64,000 nucleotides of DNA from Leisingera thetidis (GTDB lineage: Bacteria; Pseudomonadota; Alphaproteobacteria; Rhodobacterales; Rhodobacteraceae), in the NCBI RefSeq assembly GCF_025857195.1, contig NZ_CP109787.1:561501-625500 (forward strand), read 5' to 3'. Shown here piece after piece: positions 8,490-17,144 of this stretch. The translations under genes and the position numbers were made by a program. A model generated the notes under the pieces. The model saw only the letters and a program-made list of their open reading frames with translations, did not search any database and was not told where the DNA came from. Numbering within the stretch: the first letter of the stretch is position 1; each line of letters begins with the position of its first letter.

Positions 8490-9368
8490 ATGGCACTTGA
8501 TCATACAATAGAAAACCCATTGCCGAGACAGGCGATGAAGGCGGAGCTTTTGGACGCCGAAACCGAGCGGCGGCTGGCATATGCCTGGCGCGATGAACGC
8601 GATGTAAAGTCGCTTCACCGGCTCATCAACGCCTATATGCGCCTGGCGATTTCGATGGCGGCCAAGTTCAAGCGGTACGGGGCACCGATGAACGACCTGA
8701 TCCAGGAGGCGGGCCTGGGTCTGATGAAGGCTGCGGACAAGTTTGATCCGGACCGCGGGGTGCGCTTTTCGACCTATGCGGTCTGGTGGATCAAAGCGTC
8801 GATCCAGGACTACGTGATGCGCAACTGGTCAATGGTGCGCACCGGTTCCACGTCGTCGCAGAAATCCCTGTTTTTCAACATGCGCCGGGTGCAGGCGCAG
8901 TTGGAGCGCGAGGCGCGCGCCACTGGCGCGCGGCTGGACCGGCATCAGCTGCATCAGAAGATCGCCACCGAAATCGGTGTTCCGCTGCGCGATGTCGAGA
9001 TGATGGAAGGGCGCCTGTCCGGCGCGGATTTCTCGCTCAATGCGATCCAGTCTGCAGACGAAGAAGGCCGCGAATGGATCGACGCGCTGGAGGATGAGGC
9101 TTCCCAGGCCGAGGAGCTGGTGCAGGAACAGCATGACCGCCGCCAGCTGCGCAAATGGCTGGTCTCTGCGCTGCAGGCCTTGAATGACCGCGAGCGGTTC
9201 ATCATCACCGAACGCAAGCTGCGCGAACGGCCGCGCACGCTGGAAAGCCTGGGAACAGAGCTTGGCCTCTCCAAGGAGCGGGTGCGCCAGCTGGAGGCCG
9301 GGGCGTTCCAGAAAATGCGCAAATGCCTTGAAGGCCAATCGCGCGAGGTGCACAAACTGCTTTCATGA
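8490..9368 (+). CDS. rpoH: RNA polymerase sigma factor RpoH2-type (sigma-32 family)
   Basis: A 292-residue heat-shock-class sigma factor. Region 2 shows DLIQEAGLGLMKAADKFD and FSTYAVWWIKASIQDYVM (about 70-110). The RpoH box is present as QKSLFFNMRR near 127, and region 4 has LGLSKERVRQLEAGAFQKM near 265. The early part resembles RpoHII of Rhodobacter more than RpoHI; RpoHII there serves the singlet-oxygen and oxidative response under RpoE. The assignment to RpoHII rather than RpoHI is by resemblance. The stop overlaps the following gene by four bases. Confidence 0.92.
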   Translation: MALDHTIENPLPRQAMKAELLDAETERRLAYAWRDERDVKSLHRLINAYMRLAISMAAKFKRYGAPMNDLIQEAGLGLMKAADKFDPDRGVRFSTYAVWWIKASIQDYVMRNWSMVRTGSTSSQKSLFFNMRRVQAQLEREARATGARLDRHQLHQKIATEIGVPLRDVEMMEGRLSGADFSLNAIQSADEEGREWIDALEDEASQAEELVQEQHDRRQLRKWLVSALQALNDRERFIITERKLRERPRTLESLGTELGLSKERVRQLEAGAFQKMRKCLEGQSREVHKLLS

Positions 9369-10201
9369 GAAAGCGGATCAGGATCCTGAAAGCAGCAGCA
9401 GGCGCCGCCGGACTGGCGGCGCTTGGCTTGTCCGGCGCTTTTGCCGGCGACCTGTCCGCGGCCGTTGAGCGGCTGCGCGGCGCGGATGTGGTGATCCTGG
9501 GCGAGGTGCATGACAACGCGATCCATCATCAGCGGCAGGCAGAGCTGCTGGCAGCGCTGCAGCCCAAGGCGGTGGTTTGGGAAATGATCACGGCGGAGCA
9601 GGCTGCCGGGCTGGATCCGGCATCGCTCACGGATGCGGAACAGGTTGCGCGGGACCTTGACTGGGCAAATTCCGGCTGGCCGGAGTTTTCTCTATATGCG
9701 CCAGCCTTTGCCGCGGCCTCCGGCGCCGGCCAATACGGCGCCCTGGTGCCGCGGGCGGAAGCGTCCTCGGCGCTGGAACAAGGCGTGGCGGCCTATTTCG
9801 GGGCAAAGGCCGCTGCCCGCTTTGGTCTGGATCAGCCCTTGCCGGAAGCAGAGCAGGCGGCGCGCGAAGCGGACCAGCAGGCCAATCACTGCAACGCGAT
9901 GCCGGCAGAGATGCTGCCGCTTCTGGTGGATTTCCAGCGCCTGCGGGATGCCAGCCTGGCAGCCGCAACCGACAAGGCGCTGGCGGAGACCGGCGGGCCG
10001 GTGGCTGTCATCACCGGCAACGGCCACGCCCGTATCGACCGCGGGCTTGCGGTCTACCTCGCCAGGGCCCGTCCGGATGCGGAGATTCGCAGCCTGGGCC
10101 AGTCCGAGGACGGGCAGATCAGCGGAACTTTCGACCTGGTGCTGGAGGCCCCGGCCGCAGCCCGCCCGGATCCCTGTCTTGTGTTTCAGAACAACAACTG
10201 A
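9365..10201 (+). CDS. ChaN family exported protein (haem/iron-linked)
   Basis: A 278-residue exported protein of the ChaN/DUF399 type, some of which bind haem and are lipoproteins. The first 28 residues form a signal peptide ending near SGAFAG; no clear lipobox Cys is present, so it may be periplasmic. The family motif is VVILGEVHDN at 42-51 (Glu47, His49, Asp50), with the C-terminal block AVITGNGHARIDRG near 214. It overlaps rpoH by four bases, so RpoH2 and this protein are made from one transcript; a link to oxidative or iron stress is inferred. Confidence 0.85.
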   Translation: MRKRIRILKAAAGAAGLAALGLSGAFAGDLSAAVERLRGADVVILGEVHDNAIHHQRQAELLAALQPKAVVWEMITAEQAAGLDPASLTDAEQVARDLDWANSGWPEFSLYAPAFAAASGAGQYGALVPRAEASSALEQGVAAYFGAKAAARFGLDQPLPEAEQAAREADQQANHCNAMPAEMLPLLVDFQRLRDASLAAATDKALAETGGPVAVITGNGHARIDRGLAVYLARARPDAEIRSLGQSEDGQISGTFDLVLEAPAAARPDPCLVFQNNN

Positions 10202-10224
10202 CGCTTTTTGCGCAAGCCCCTGAC

Positions 10225-10280
10225 GGCGGTTGTGCCCCGGCCCGCGCCGTGCGCAGCACGGTGCCCGGCCCAACGCCGCC
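10225..10280. repeat. Imperfect palindromic intergenic element, copy 1
   Basis: A 56-base, very GC-rich palindrome between the ChaN-like gene and coaBC. The inner stem CCGTGC/GCACGG closes a three-base loop and the outer ends are GGCGG/CCGCC. Its right arm ends GGTGCCCGGCCCAACG, nearly the same as the right arm of the larger palindrome at 37560-37622. The two look like members of one dispersed family, possibly acting as RNA hairpins at gene ends. Confidence 0.55.
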
Positions 10281-10427
10281 AGCGGCAGGGGCCGCAGGCC
10301 CGTGCCGCGCGGGGGCGGGAGCCTCCGGCTGGGGTGCGGCAGGGGCAGCGGGGCGGAGCCGGGAAAACCGTTTCACACTTCCCGTGCGGCGCAGTACAGT
10401 CGCGGAAATCCGGACGAGGACGCGCAA

Positions 10428-11630
10428 ATGCTGGCTGGCAAACATATTCTTCTGATCATCGGCGGCGGCATCGCGGCCTACAAGTCGTTGGAGCTGATCC
10501 GCCGCCTGCAGGATCAGGGCGCCCGGGTGACACCGGTGCTGACCAAATCCGGCGCGCAATTTGTCACCCCACTGTCGGTCTCGGCGCTGGCCGGCACGGC
10601 GGTGCATCAGGAGCTGTTCGACCTGACGGCAGAGGCCGAGATGGGCCACATCCAGCTGTCGCGCAGCGCCGATCTGCTGGTGGTGGCGCCGGCCACCGCG
10701 GATCTGATGGCGAAGATGGCGCAGGGCCATGCCAACGACCTCGCTTCGACGCTGCTGCTGGCCACCGATACGCCGGTGCTGCTGGCGCCCGCCATGAACG
10801 TGCGCATGTGGGAGCATCCGGCAACCCGGCGCAATTTCGAGGTGCTGAAAGGCGATGGCGTGTCCTTTGCGGGCCCCAACGACGGCAGTATGGCCTGCGG
10901 CGAATTCGGTCCCGGCCGGATGGCGGAACCGGCGGAGATCCTGGCCGCAATTGCCGCACAACTTGCGGATGGGCCCTTGAAGGGCAAGCGCATCCTGGTG
11001 ACCTCCGGCCCGACGCATGAGCCGATCGACCCGGTGCGCTACATCGCCAACCGCTCCTCCGGGGCGCAGGGGGCAGCGGTGGCCCGTGCTCTGCGCGATC
11101 TTGGCGCGGACGTGGTGTTCATCACGGGCCCGGCAGCGGTCCGGCCTCCCGAGGGGGTGCAGGTGGTGGCGGTGGAAAGTGCGCGCGAAATGGAGGCTGC
11201 GGTGCAGGCGGCTTTGCCCGCCGATGCCGGGATCTTTGCCGCGGCGGTGGCGGACTGGCGGGTGGCCAGCGCCTCGGACCGGAAATTGAAGAAGTCCAAG
11301 GACGGGCTGCCGGTGCTGGAATTCGCCGAAAACCCCGACATTCTGAAGACCGTCTCGCAGATGAAAGACGGCCGCCCCGGCCTGGTGGTCGGCTTTGCCG
11401 CCGAGACCAACGACGTGGTCGAGAACGCCACCGCAAAACGCAAGCGCAAGGGCTGTGACTGGATCGTTGCCAATGACGTCTCTCCTGCGACCGGCATCAT
11501 GGGCGGCACCGAGAACGCAGTGATTCTGATCTCCGGGGACGGCGCCGAGGAATGGCCGCGGATGGGCAAGGACGCGGTCGCGCGCAGGCTGGCAGAGCGG
11601 ATTGCTGCGGCGCTGGCCGGGTCAGTTTGA
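10428..11630 (+). CDS. coaBC: Bifunctional phosphopantothenoylcysteine decarboxylase/synthase
   Basis: CoaBC ligates cysteine to 4'-phosphopantothenate with CTP and decarboxylates the product, two steps of coenzyme A synthesis. The ATG at 10428 gives 400 residues. The FMN-dependent CoaC half has [11 protein letters not shown] at 10-20, PAMN at 121-124 and the redox Cys157 in [10 protein letters not shown]. The CoaB half begins near 185 ([19 protein letters not shown]) and contains KLKKSKDGL and FAENPDIL for CTP binding and catalysis. It starts a run with dut and the E1-like gene on the same strand. Confidence 0.96.
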   Translation: MLAGKHILLIIGGGIAAYKSLELIRRLQDQGARVTPVLTKSGAQFVTPLSVSALAGTAVHQELFDLTAEAEMGHIQLSRSADLLVVAPATADLMAKMAQGHANDLASTLLLATDTPVLLAPAMNVRMWEHPATRRNFEVLKGDGVSFAGPNDGSMACGEFGPGRMAEPAEILAAIAAQLADGPLKGKRILVTSGPTHEPIDPVRYIANRSSGAQGAAVARALRDLGADVVFITGPAAVRPPEGVQVVAVESAREMEAAVQAALPADAGIFAAAVADWRVASASDRKLKKSKDGLPVLEFAENPDILKTVSQMKDGRPGLVVGFAAETNDVVENATAKRKRKGCDWIVANDVSPATGIMGGTENAVILISGDGAEEWPRMGKDAVARRLAERIAAALAGSV

Positions 11631-11661
11631 GTATTTATGGAAAGATGAAGGGGATGCGGGG

Positions 11662-12117
11662 ATGGTCACGATCCGTGTGATCCATGATGAGGGTGCGGAC
11701 CGGGATCTGCCGCTGCCGTCGTATGAAACTGCCGGGGCCGCCGGGGCGGATGTGCGCGCCGACCTGCCGGACCGCGGCTGCCTGCTGCTGCAGCCCGGGG
11801 AGCGCAGGCTGGTGCCGACAGGGCTGCGCATCGAGATCCCGGCGGGCTATGAGGTGCAGATCCGTCCGCGCTCCGGGCTGGCGCTGAAACATGGCATCAC
11901 CCTGCCCAATACGCCGGGCACCATTGACAGCGACTACCGCGGGCCGCTGGGGGTGATCCTGCTGAACGCCGGGCAGGAACCGTTTCAGATCGCCCATGGC
12001 GACCGCATTGCGCAAATGGTGGTGGCGCCTGTCCTGCAGGCGCGGTTTGAACTGGCGGATGCACTTTCCGGCACGGACCGCGGGGCGGGCGGCTTTGGCT
12101 CCACCGGGCAGGCCTGA
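11662..12117 (+). CDS. dut: Deoxyuridine triphosphatase
   Basis: Dut hydrolyses dUTP to dUMP, keeping uracil out of DNA and supplying dTMP synthesis. The 151-residue trimeric-type enzyme shows all five motifs: [43 protein letters not shown] with the catalytic Asp, GDRIAQMV, and the C-terminal [10 protein letters not shown] that closes over the substrate. Start ATG at 11662; 31 bases separate it from coaBC, a pairing common in bacteria. The stop overlaps the next start (TGATG). Confidence 0.96.
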   Translation: MVTIRVIHDEGADRDLPLPSYETAGAAGADVRADLPDRGCLLLQPGERRLVPTGLRIEIPAGYEVQIRPRSGLALKHGITLPNTPGTIDSDYRGPLGVILLNAGQEPFQIAHGDRIAQMVVAPVLQARFELADALSGTDRGAGGFGSTGQA

Positions 12118-13166
12118 TGCTGCGGATCCTGATCCTGGCAGCGCTGGTCTGGTGGGGCGGGCGGTTTCTCGGCCTGCCGCGCAACCTGCGCCTTGGCCTG
12201 CTGGCGGTGCTGTTTGCCGCTGTGCTGGCGGTGCAGCTGACGCTGCCGGACGGGCATGCCTTGCGGGAAGGCACCGGCGGCTCGGCCGCGCCCTGGCTGC
12301 TGCTGGGCGGCTTTGCCCTTGTGGCCGGTTTCTATGCGCGTATCGTGACGGCTTTGAAGACCCGCGCCCAGCCCCAGGATACGCAGATGACCCAGCCCGC
12401 CGGCACCTTCTCCGAAACCGAACTCGACCGCTATGCCCGCCATATCGTCCTGCGCGAACTGGGCGGGGCGGGACAGAAGAAACTGAAGAACGCCAAGGTG
12501 CTGGTGATCGGCGCGGGCGGGCTGGGCGCGCCTGCGCTGCAGTACCTGGCGGCGGCCGGCGTTGGCACCATCGGGGTGATCGACGACGACGTGGTCGACA
12601 ACGCCAACCTGCAGCGCCAGGTGATTCACCGCGACAAGGACATCGGCACCCCCAAGGTGTTCTCGGCCCAGGCCGCGATGCAAGCGCAGAACCCTTATGC
12701 CGAGGTGCGCCCCTACAACCGCCGTCTGACCGCAGACATCGCGGCAGAGCTGTTTGCGGAACATGATCTGATCCTCGACGGCACCGACAATTTCGAGACC
12801 CGCTATCTGGCCAACCGCACGGCCGTGGCGCTGGGCAAGCCGCTGATTTCCGGCGCGCTGTCGCAGTGGGAAGGCCAGCTGAGCGTCTTTCATCCGGCCG
12901 AAGGCGGCCCCTGCTATCAATGCATTTTCCCCGAGGCCCCGGCGCCGGGCCTTGCGCCCAGCTGTTCCGAGGCCGGGGTGATCGGGCCGCTGCCCGGGGT
13001 TGTTGGCGCGATGATGGCGGTGGAAGCGGTCAAGCTGATCACCGGCGCCGGGGCGGTTCTGCGGGGCGACATGCTGATCTACGACGGGCTTTTCGGCGAG
13101 ACCCGCAAGATCCGTCTGGCATCCCGTGCGGATTGCCCGGTTTGCGGCAGCAACCAGAACAGCTGA
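12117..13166 (+). CDS. HesA/MoeB/ThiF family E1-like enzyme with N-terminal membrane segments
   Basis: The C-terminal 250 residues form an E1-like adenylating enzyme of the MoeB/ThiF class. ATP is bound by VIGAGGLGAPALQYLA (130-145) and TDNFETRY. CYQC (near 264) and CPVCG (near 342) are the usual zinc cysteines, and the region around CSEAGV holds the conserved Cys. Such enzymes activate the C-terminus of small sulfur carriers (MoaD, ThiS). No rhodanese domain follows. Unusually, the first 80 residues carry three hydrophobic stretches (about 3-20, 25-43, 58-77) before MTQPAGTF. An ATG at 12387 would give a soluble form, but the upstream start overlaps dut by one base in the coupled style seen here. 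The partner carrier is unknown. Confidence 0.88.
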   Translation: MLRILILAALVWWGGRFLGLPRNLRLGLLAVLFAAVLAVQLTLPDGHALREGTGGSAAPWLLLGGFALVAGFYARIVTALKTRAQPQDTQMTQPAGTFSETELDRYARHIVLRELGGAGQKKLKNAKVLVIGAGGLGAPALQYLAAAGVGTIGVIDDDVVDNANLQRQVIHRDKDIGTPKVFSAQAAMQAQNPYAEVRPYNRRLTADIAAELFAEHDLILDGTDNFETRYLANRTAVALGKPLISGALSQWEGQLSVFHPAEGGPCYQCIFPEAPAPGLAPSCSEAGVIGPLPGVVGAMMAVEAVKLITGAGAVLRGDMLIYDGLFGETRKIRLASRADCPVCGSNQNS

Positions 13167-13187
13167 CACAGAGAGAACTGCGGGCCC

Positions 13188-13538
13188 GTGAATGAAGCCT
13201 ACTACATCACGCTGCTTTGCGGTGCCCTGTTCGGCGGCACGCCGGAGACGGTGCATGGCTTCTCCTATCCCGGCGGCGCGGCATCCATCCGGGTTGACTG
13301 CGAAGGCAAGAACCGGGTCGTTGAATTCGGCCTCGACAAGCGCAGCAGCCTGGACAGCATCCAGCAGGCGATGTTCGCGGCGGACGTCACCGGCAAGGAA
13401 GCGGTGGTTGTTCTTATCGACACCGATGGCAAGATGGGCCGGTACGAGTGGCGCATCGCCCGCGCTGCCAATGCGGCCGGGGTGCCGATCCGGATCATTC
13501 CGGCGGCGCTGACGGATGGCCTGGGGACGGGCGGCTAG
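13188..13538 (+). CDS. Conserved-looking hypothetical protein, 116 residues
   Basis: I do not recognise this family. The start is a GTG at 13188, 21 bases after the E1-like gene, with AGAGAA shortly before it. The protein has a short hydrophobic N-terminal patch (ITLLCGALFGG), then a soluble alpha/beta-looking body with VVEFGLDKRSSLDSIQQAMF and AVVVLIDTDGKMGRYEWRIA. Codon usage is like its neighbours, supporting a real gene. Co-directional placement hints at joint expression with the E1-like enzyme, but the protein does not end in the GG tail of a free sulfur carrier in an obvious way: the end is GLGTGG. Confidence 0.7.
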   Translation: MNEAYYITLLCGALFGGTPETVHGFSYPGGAASIRVDCEGKNRVVEFGLDKRSSLDSIQQAMFAADVTGKEAVVVLIDTDGKMGRYEWRIARAANAAGVPIRIIPAALTDGLGTGG

Positions 13539-14045
13539 CTTACCCTTTCCGGAGCAAGGCACTTGGCCGAGCGCAGCGATCAGGTCTTCGGCGGCCTCCG
13601 CCATTGCCGTCAGGTCCGTCAGCCGGAGGATCGGGGGCACCGGCCTTTCCGCGCGGATCAGCTGAGTGCCGGGGCGGATGACGCCTGGACCCGCCTCAGG
13701 TTCCGAAGGAATGAACGTTGGACCCGCGGTCCGCATCCGCGGCAGCGCACCTGTCCCAACTCGACCGCCCCGGCATAGGGTGCGGCGGCCATCGCAATGT
13801 CCTGATCCCCGAAGAAGCGGTCCGCCGTCATGTTTCGGAGATCGGCAGATCGGAATGGCAGCGAAGACACAAGCCGGAGGAAATCGTCACGAATCTGCCA
13901 AGGGGCCGGCCAGGCGGAGAACCTCCCGGTGCCTTTGAATTCCCCCGGCGTTCCGCAGGTCCCGGCCGTGTCTCCCCGGAGGTTTCAAGTCCGATTGCGG
14001 CCCCCCCGCATTCCCGTTAGCGTCGCAATCAAAGGAGATCAGCAT
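13539..14045. other. Gene-free 507-base gap with probable IS3-type remnant
   Basis: No intact gene was found. On the plus strand near 13857-13900 one frame reads WQRRHKPEEIV, closely resembling the start of IS3-family OrfA transposases, then degenerates. On the minus strand two short coding-like stretches in different frames (13540-13760 and 13770-13870) are broken by stops. The simplest reading is decayed accessory DNA between the E1-like unit and the peptidase gene; the IS assignment rests on about ten residues. Confidence 0.35.
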
Positions 14046-16061
14046 ATGCCCAACCCGCTTCTGTCCCGCTGGGACACGCCGTTCGAAATTGCTCCGTTCG
14101 CCAGCATATCCGACGCGGATTTTGCCCCCGCGCTGGAACAGGCGCTGGCAGTCCACAATGAACAGATCGAGGCGCTTGCAAACAGCACCGAACCGCCGGG
14201 CTTTGCCAATGTGATCGAGGCGCTGGAAACCCCCTGCCGCGAACTGGAGCAGGTGCTTGGGGTTTTCTTCACTGTGGCCGGTGCAGACAGCAACCCCAAG
14301 CGGCAGGAGCTGCAGCGGGAATTCTCCCCCAAGCTTGCCGCGCATTTCTCGGCCATTACCGCCAACAAGGCGCTTTTTGCACGGGTCAGGGCCGTTTGGG
14401 ATCAGCGCGGGACACTGGACCTGACGGCGGAACAGCAGCGCGTCCTGATGCTGACCTTCCGCGGCTTTGTCCGCGGCGGTGCTGCGCTGGAAGGCAGGGC
14501 CGATACGCGGATGCAGGAGATCAAGGGACGGCTTGCGACCCTTGGCACCCAGTTCACGCAAAACCTGCTGGCGGATGAGCGCGGCTGGTTCCTGGAGCTG
14601 TCTGAAGACGATCTGGAGGGCCTGCCGGATTTCGTGATCAGCACCGCCCGCACCGCCGGGCAGGAACTGGGCAAGGACAGCCCGGTGCTCACGCTTTCCC
14701 GCTCTCTGATCACGCCGTTCCTGCAATTCTCCCCGCGCCGGGACCTGCGCAGGAAGGCCTTCAATGCCTGGGCGGCCCGCGGCGCCAATGGCGGGGAGAC
14801 CGACAACCGGGCCATCGCAGCGGAGGTTCTGCAGCTGCGCGAGGAGCGTGCGCGGCTTTTGGGGTACGAGAATTTCGCCGCCTACAAACTGGAAACCGAG
14901 ATGGCCAAGACGCCGGAAGCGGTGCGCGGGCTGCTGATGGACGTCTGGGAGGCTGCAAAGGCACAGGCCGATGCCGACGCCGAAGTGCTGACTGAGATGA
15001 TGCAGGCCGATGGCATCAACGGCGACCTGGAGCCGTGGGACTGGCGCTACTACGCCGCCCGGCGCCGCGCGGCCGAGCATGATCTCGACGAGGCCGCGCT
15101 GAAACCCTACTTGCAGCTTGACCGGATGATCGAGGCCTCCTTTGCCTGCGCAAACCGCCTGTTCGGATTGGAGTTCGCACCGCTGGATGTGCCCCTGTAC
15201 CACCCGGATTGCCGTGCCTGGGAGGTGACCCGGGACGGCCAGCATGTGGCGGTCTTCATCGGTGACTATTTCGCCCGCGGCTCGAAGCGGTCCGGCGCGT
15301 GGTGCTCGGCAATGCGGCAGCAGGCCAAGTTCCCTGAAACCCAGGCGCCGGTGGTGATCAACGTCTGCAACTTCGCCAAAGGCAACCCGGCGCTGCTGTC
15401 CTGGGACGATGCCCGCACCCTGTTCCACGAATTCGGCCACGCGCTGCACCAGATGCTGTCAAATGTGACCTACGAGAGCATCTCCGGCACATCGGTTGCG
15501 CGCGATTTTGTGGAACTGCCCAGCCAGCTTTACGAACATTGGCTGGAAGTGCCGGAAGTGCTGCAGGAATTTGCCACCCACGCGGAGACCGGCAGGCCGA
15601 TGCCCAAGGCGATGCTGGACAAGGTTCTGGGCGCGGCCAATTTCGACATGGGGTTCCAGACTGTGGAATATGTTGCCTCCGCGCTGGTGGATCTGGCCTT
15701 TCACGATGGCGCGGCCCCGGCCGACCCGATGGCGAAACAGGCGGAAGTGCTTGCCGGTATCGGCATGCCGCGCGCCATCGTCATGCGCCACGCGACCCCG
15801 CATTTCGCCCATGTGTTTTCCGGCGACGGCTACTCCTCGGGCTATTACAGCTACATGTGGTCCGAAGTAATGGACGCCGATGCCTTTGCGGCGTTTGAAG
15901 AAGCAGGCGGGGCCTTTGACACCGAACGCGCCAGGGCTCTGGAGGAGCATATCCTGTCCGCGGGCGGTTCTGCCGACCCCGCCGAGCTTTACACGGCCTT
16001 CCGGGGGCGCCTGCCGGGCGTGGACGCGCTGCTGAAAGGGCGCGGCCTGGCCGCGGAATAG
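14046..16061 (+). CDS. dcp: M3 family metallopeptidase (peptidyl-dipeptidase Dcp type)
   Basis: A 671-residue zinc peptidase that degrades short peptides in the cytoplasm or periplasm. The catalytic motif HEFGH is at 461-465 with the third ligand Glu about 25 residues later (ESISGTS). N-terminal segments (NPLLSRWDTPFEIAPF, KLAAHFSAITANKALFARV, DFVRAGAAL-like FVRGGAAL) follow Dcp rather than PrlC. The start at 14046 has AAAGGAGATC upstream; a longer frame adds only low-complexity sequence. It has no signal peptide. Confidence 0.93.
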   Translation: MPNPLLSRWDTPFEIAPFASISDADFAPALEQALAVHNEQIEALANSTEPPGFANVIEALETPCRELEQVLGVFFTVAGADSNPKRQELQREFSPKLAAHFSAITANKALFARVRAVWDQRGTLDLTAEQQRVLMLTFRGFVRGGAALEGRADTRMQEIKGRLATLGTQFTQNLLADERGWFLELSEDDLEGLPDFVISTARTAGQELGKDSPVLTLSRSLITPFLQFSPRRDLRRKAFNAWAARGANGGETDNRAIAAEVLQLREERARLLGYENFAAYKLETEMAKTPEAVRGLLMDVWEAAKAQADADAEVLTEMMQADGINGDLEPWDWRYYAARRRAAEHDLDEAALKPYLQLDRMIEASFACANRLFGLEFAPLDVPLYHPDCRAWEVTRDGQHVAVFIGDYFARGSKRSGAWCSAMRQQAKFPETQAPVVINVCNFAKGNPALLSWDDARTLFHEFGHALHQMLSNVTYESISGTSVARDFVELPSQLYEHWLEVPEVLQEFATHAETGRPMPKAMLDKVLGAANFDMGFQTVEYVASALVDLAFHDGAAPADPMAKQAEVLAGIGMPRAIVMRHATPHFAHVFSGDGYSSGYYSYMWSEVMDADAFAAFEEAGGAFDTERARALEEHILSAGGSADPAELYTAFRGRLPGVDALLKGRGLAAE

Positions 16062-16195
16062 CCGGAGCGGCGCGGCACGCCGGCCTGGACACGGGTGCTT
16101 GAGACCGGAAGGAAGCGGGGAGACGGTCCGGCTTCTTTCTGGTTTGAAATACTCTGGGGGAATGCGCCGTCAGGCGCAGGGGGCAAAGCCCCGGC

Positions 16196-17128
16196 CTAAT
16201 AGCCGAGGCTGCGGTCGACGAGATGCAGCAGCGGCTCGCCGGCCTCGCCGCGGCGGATGTTTTCGGCGATCACTTCCGCGGCGGTGCTTTCGCGGGTCTC
16301 CGAGGCGATGTGCGGGGTGACCGTCACATTGGGATGCGCCCAGTAGGGGTGTTCCGGCGGCAGCGGTTCGACACGGAACACATCAAGTGTGGCATGGCCC
16401 ACCTGGCCGCGATCGAGCGCGCCCAGAAGCGCATCGTCATCAATCAGCGGGCCGCGGCCCGGATTGATGATCTTTGCCCCCTTCGGAAGCCAGCCAAGCG
16501 TATCCGCGTTCAGCGTGTTTTCGGTGGCGGCCGTATCGGGCAGCAGCAGGATCAGGATTTCCGCCTTTGCCAGCGCGTCCTTCAGGCCCTCAGGCCCGGC
16601 GTGGCAGGTGATGCCCTCGACCTCCTTTTGCGACCGGCTCCAGCCCGACACTTGAAATCCCAGGGCGGCCAGCGCCTTGGCGGATGCGGTGCCCAGTGCC
16701 CCCAGGCCCAGAACCGTCACGCTGCGGTTCTTGGCCAGCGGCGGGGTCCGGGGGTCCCAGCGGCCGTTCTGCCCGTGGATATGCGCATCCATTCCCAGGT
16801 GGTAGCGCAGCGTGTGGCCCGCCACCCATTCGGTCATTCCTTGCTCCAGCCCGCTGTCCACCATCCGGGCGAGCGGCACGGATGGTGGCGCATTCGGCAC
16901 AATCTTCTCGACCCCGGCCCACATGCTCAGCACTGCCTTCAGCCGGGTGAAAGGGGTGAAATCGCGGATTGGCCCGCTGGGGGCGTAGACGATGTAATCA
17001 ACCTCTTCCGGAGCAAATTCATTGCGCAGGTCGGCTTTCACGCCCAGCCGGGCACACTCTGCCTTCAAGAGCGGGCCGTACACGGGCCAGCTGTCGGCGC
17101 GGCCGGCAAACAGAACATTGGCGGTCAT
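16196..17128 (-). CDS. ghrA: Glyoxylate/hydroxypyruvate reductase A-type dehydrogenase
   Basis: A 310-residue NAD(P)H-dependent 2-hydroxyacid dehydrogenase. The Rossmann motif VLGLGALGTASAKALAALGF (about 139-158) binds the cofactor, the substrate Arg is in NPGRGPLIDDDAL, and the catalytic His in VTPHIASETRES near 276. The short N-terminal domain and YWAHPNVTVTPHI are typical of GhrA, which reduces glyoxylate and hydroxypyruvate. The ATG at 17128 has GGGAG upstream (TCAGGGAGTTTCC), so the longer open frame is not used. It follows rodA by 16 bases and may be co-transcribed with the mre operon. Confidence 0.92.
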   Translation of the reverse strand: MTANVLFAGRADSWPVYGPLLKAECARLGVKADLRNEFAPEEVDYIVYAPSGPIRDFTPFTRLKAVLSMWAGVEKIVPNAPPSVPLARMVDSGLEQGMTEWVAGHTLRYHLGMDAHIHGQNGRWDPRTPPLAKNRSVTVLGLGALGTASAKALAALGFQVSGWSRSQKEVEGITCHAGPEGLKDALAKAEILILLLPDTAATENTLNADTLGWLPKGAKIINPGRGPLIDDDALLGALDRGQVGHATLDVFRVEPLPPEHPYWAHPNVTVTPHIASETRESTAAEVIAENIRRGEAGEPLLHLVDRSLGY

Positions 17129-17144
17129 GGAAACTCCCTGAATT

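Noticed and set aside
11985..13736. 583-codon open frame on the minus strand
   Set aside because: It runs antisense to the MoeB/ThiF-like gene and dut, which have clear family motifs. High GC keeps antisense frames open; its product is low-complexity.
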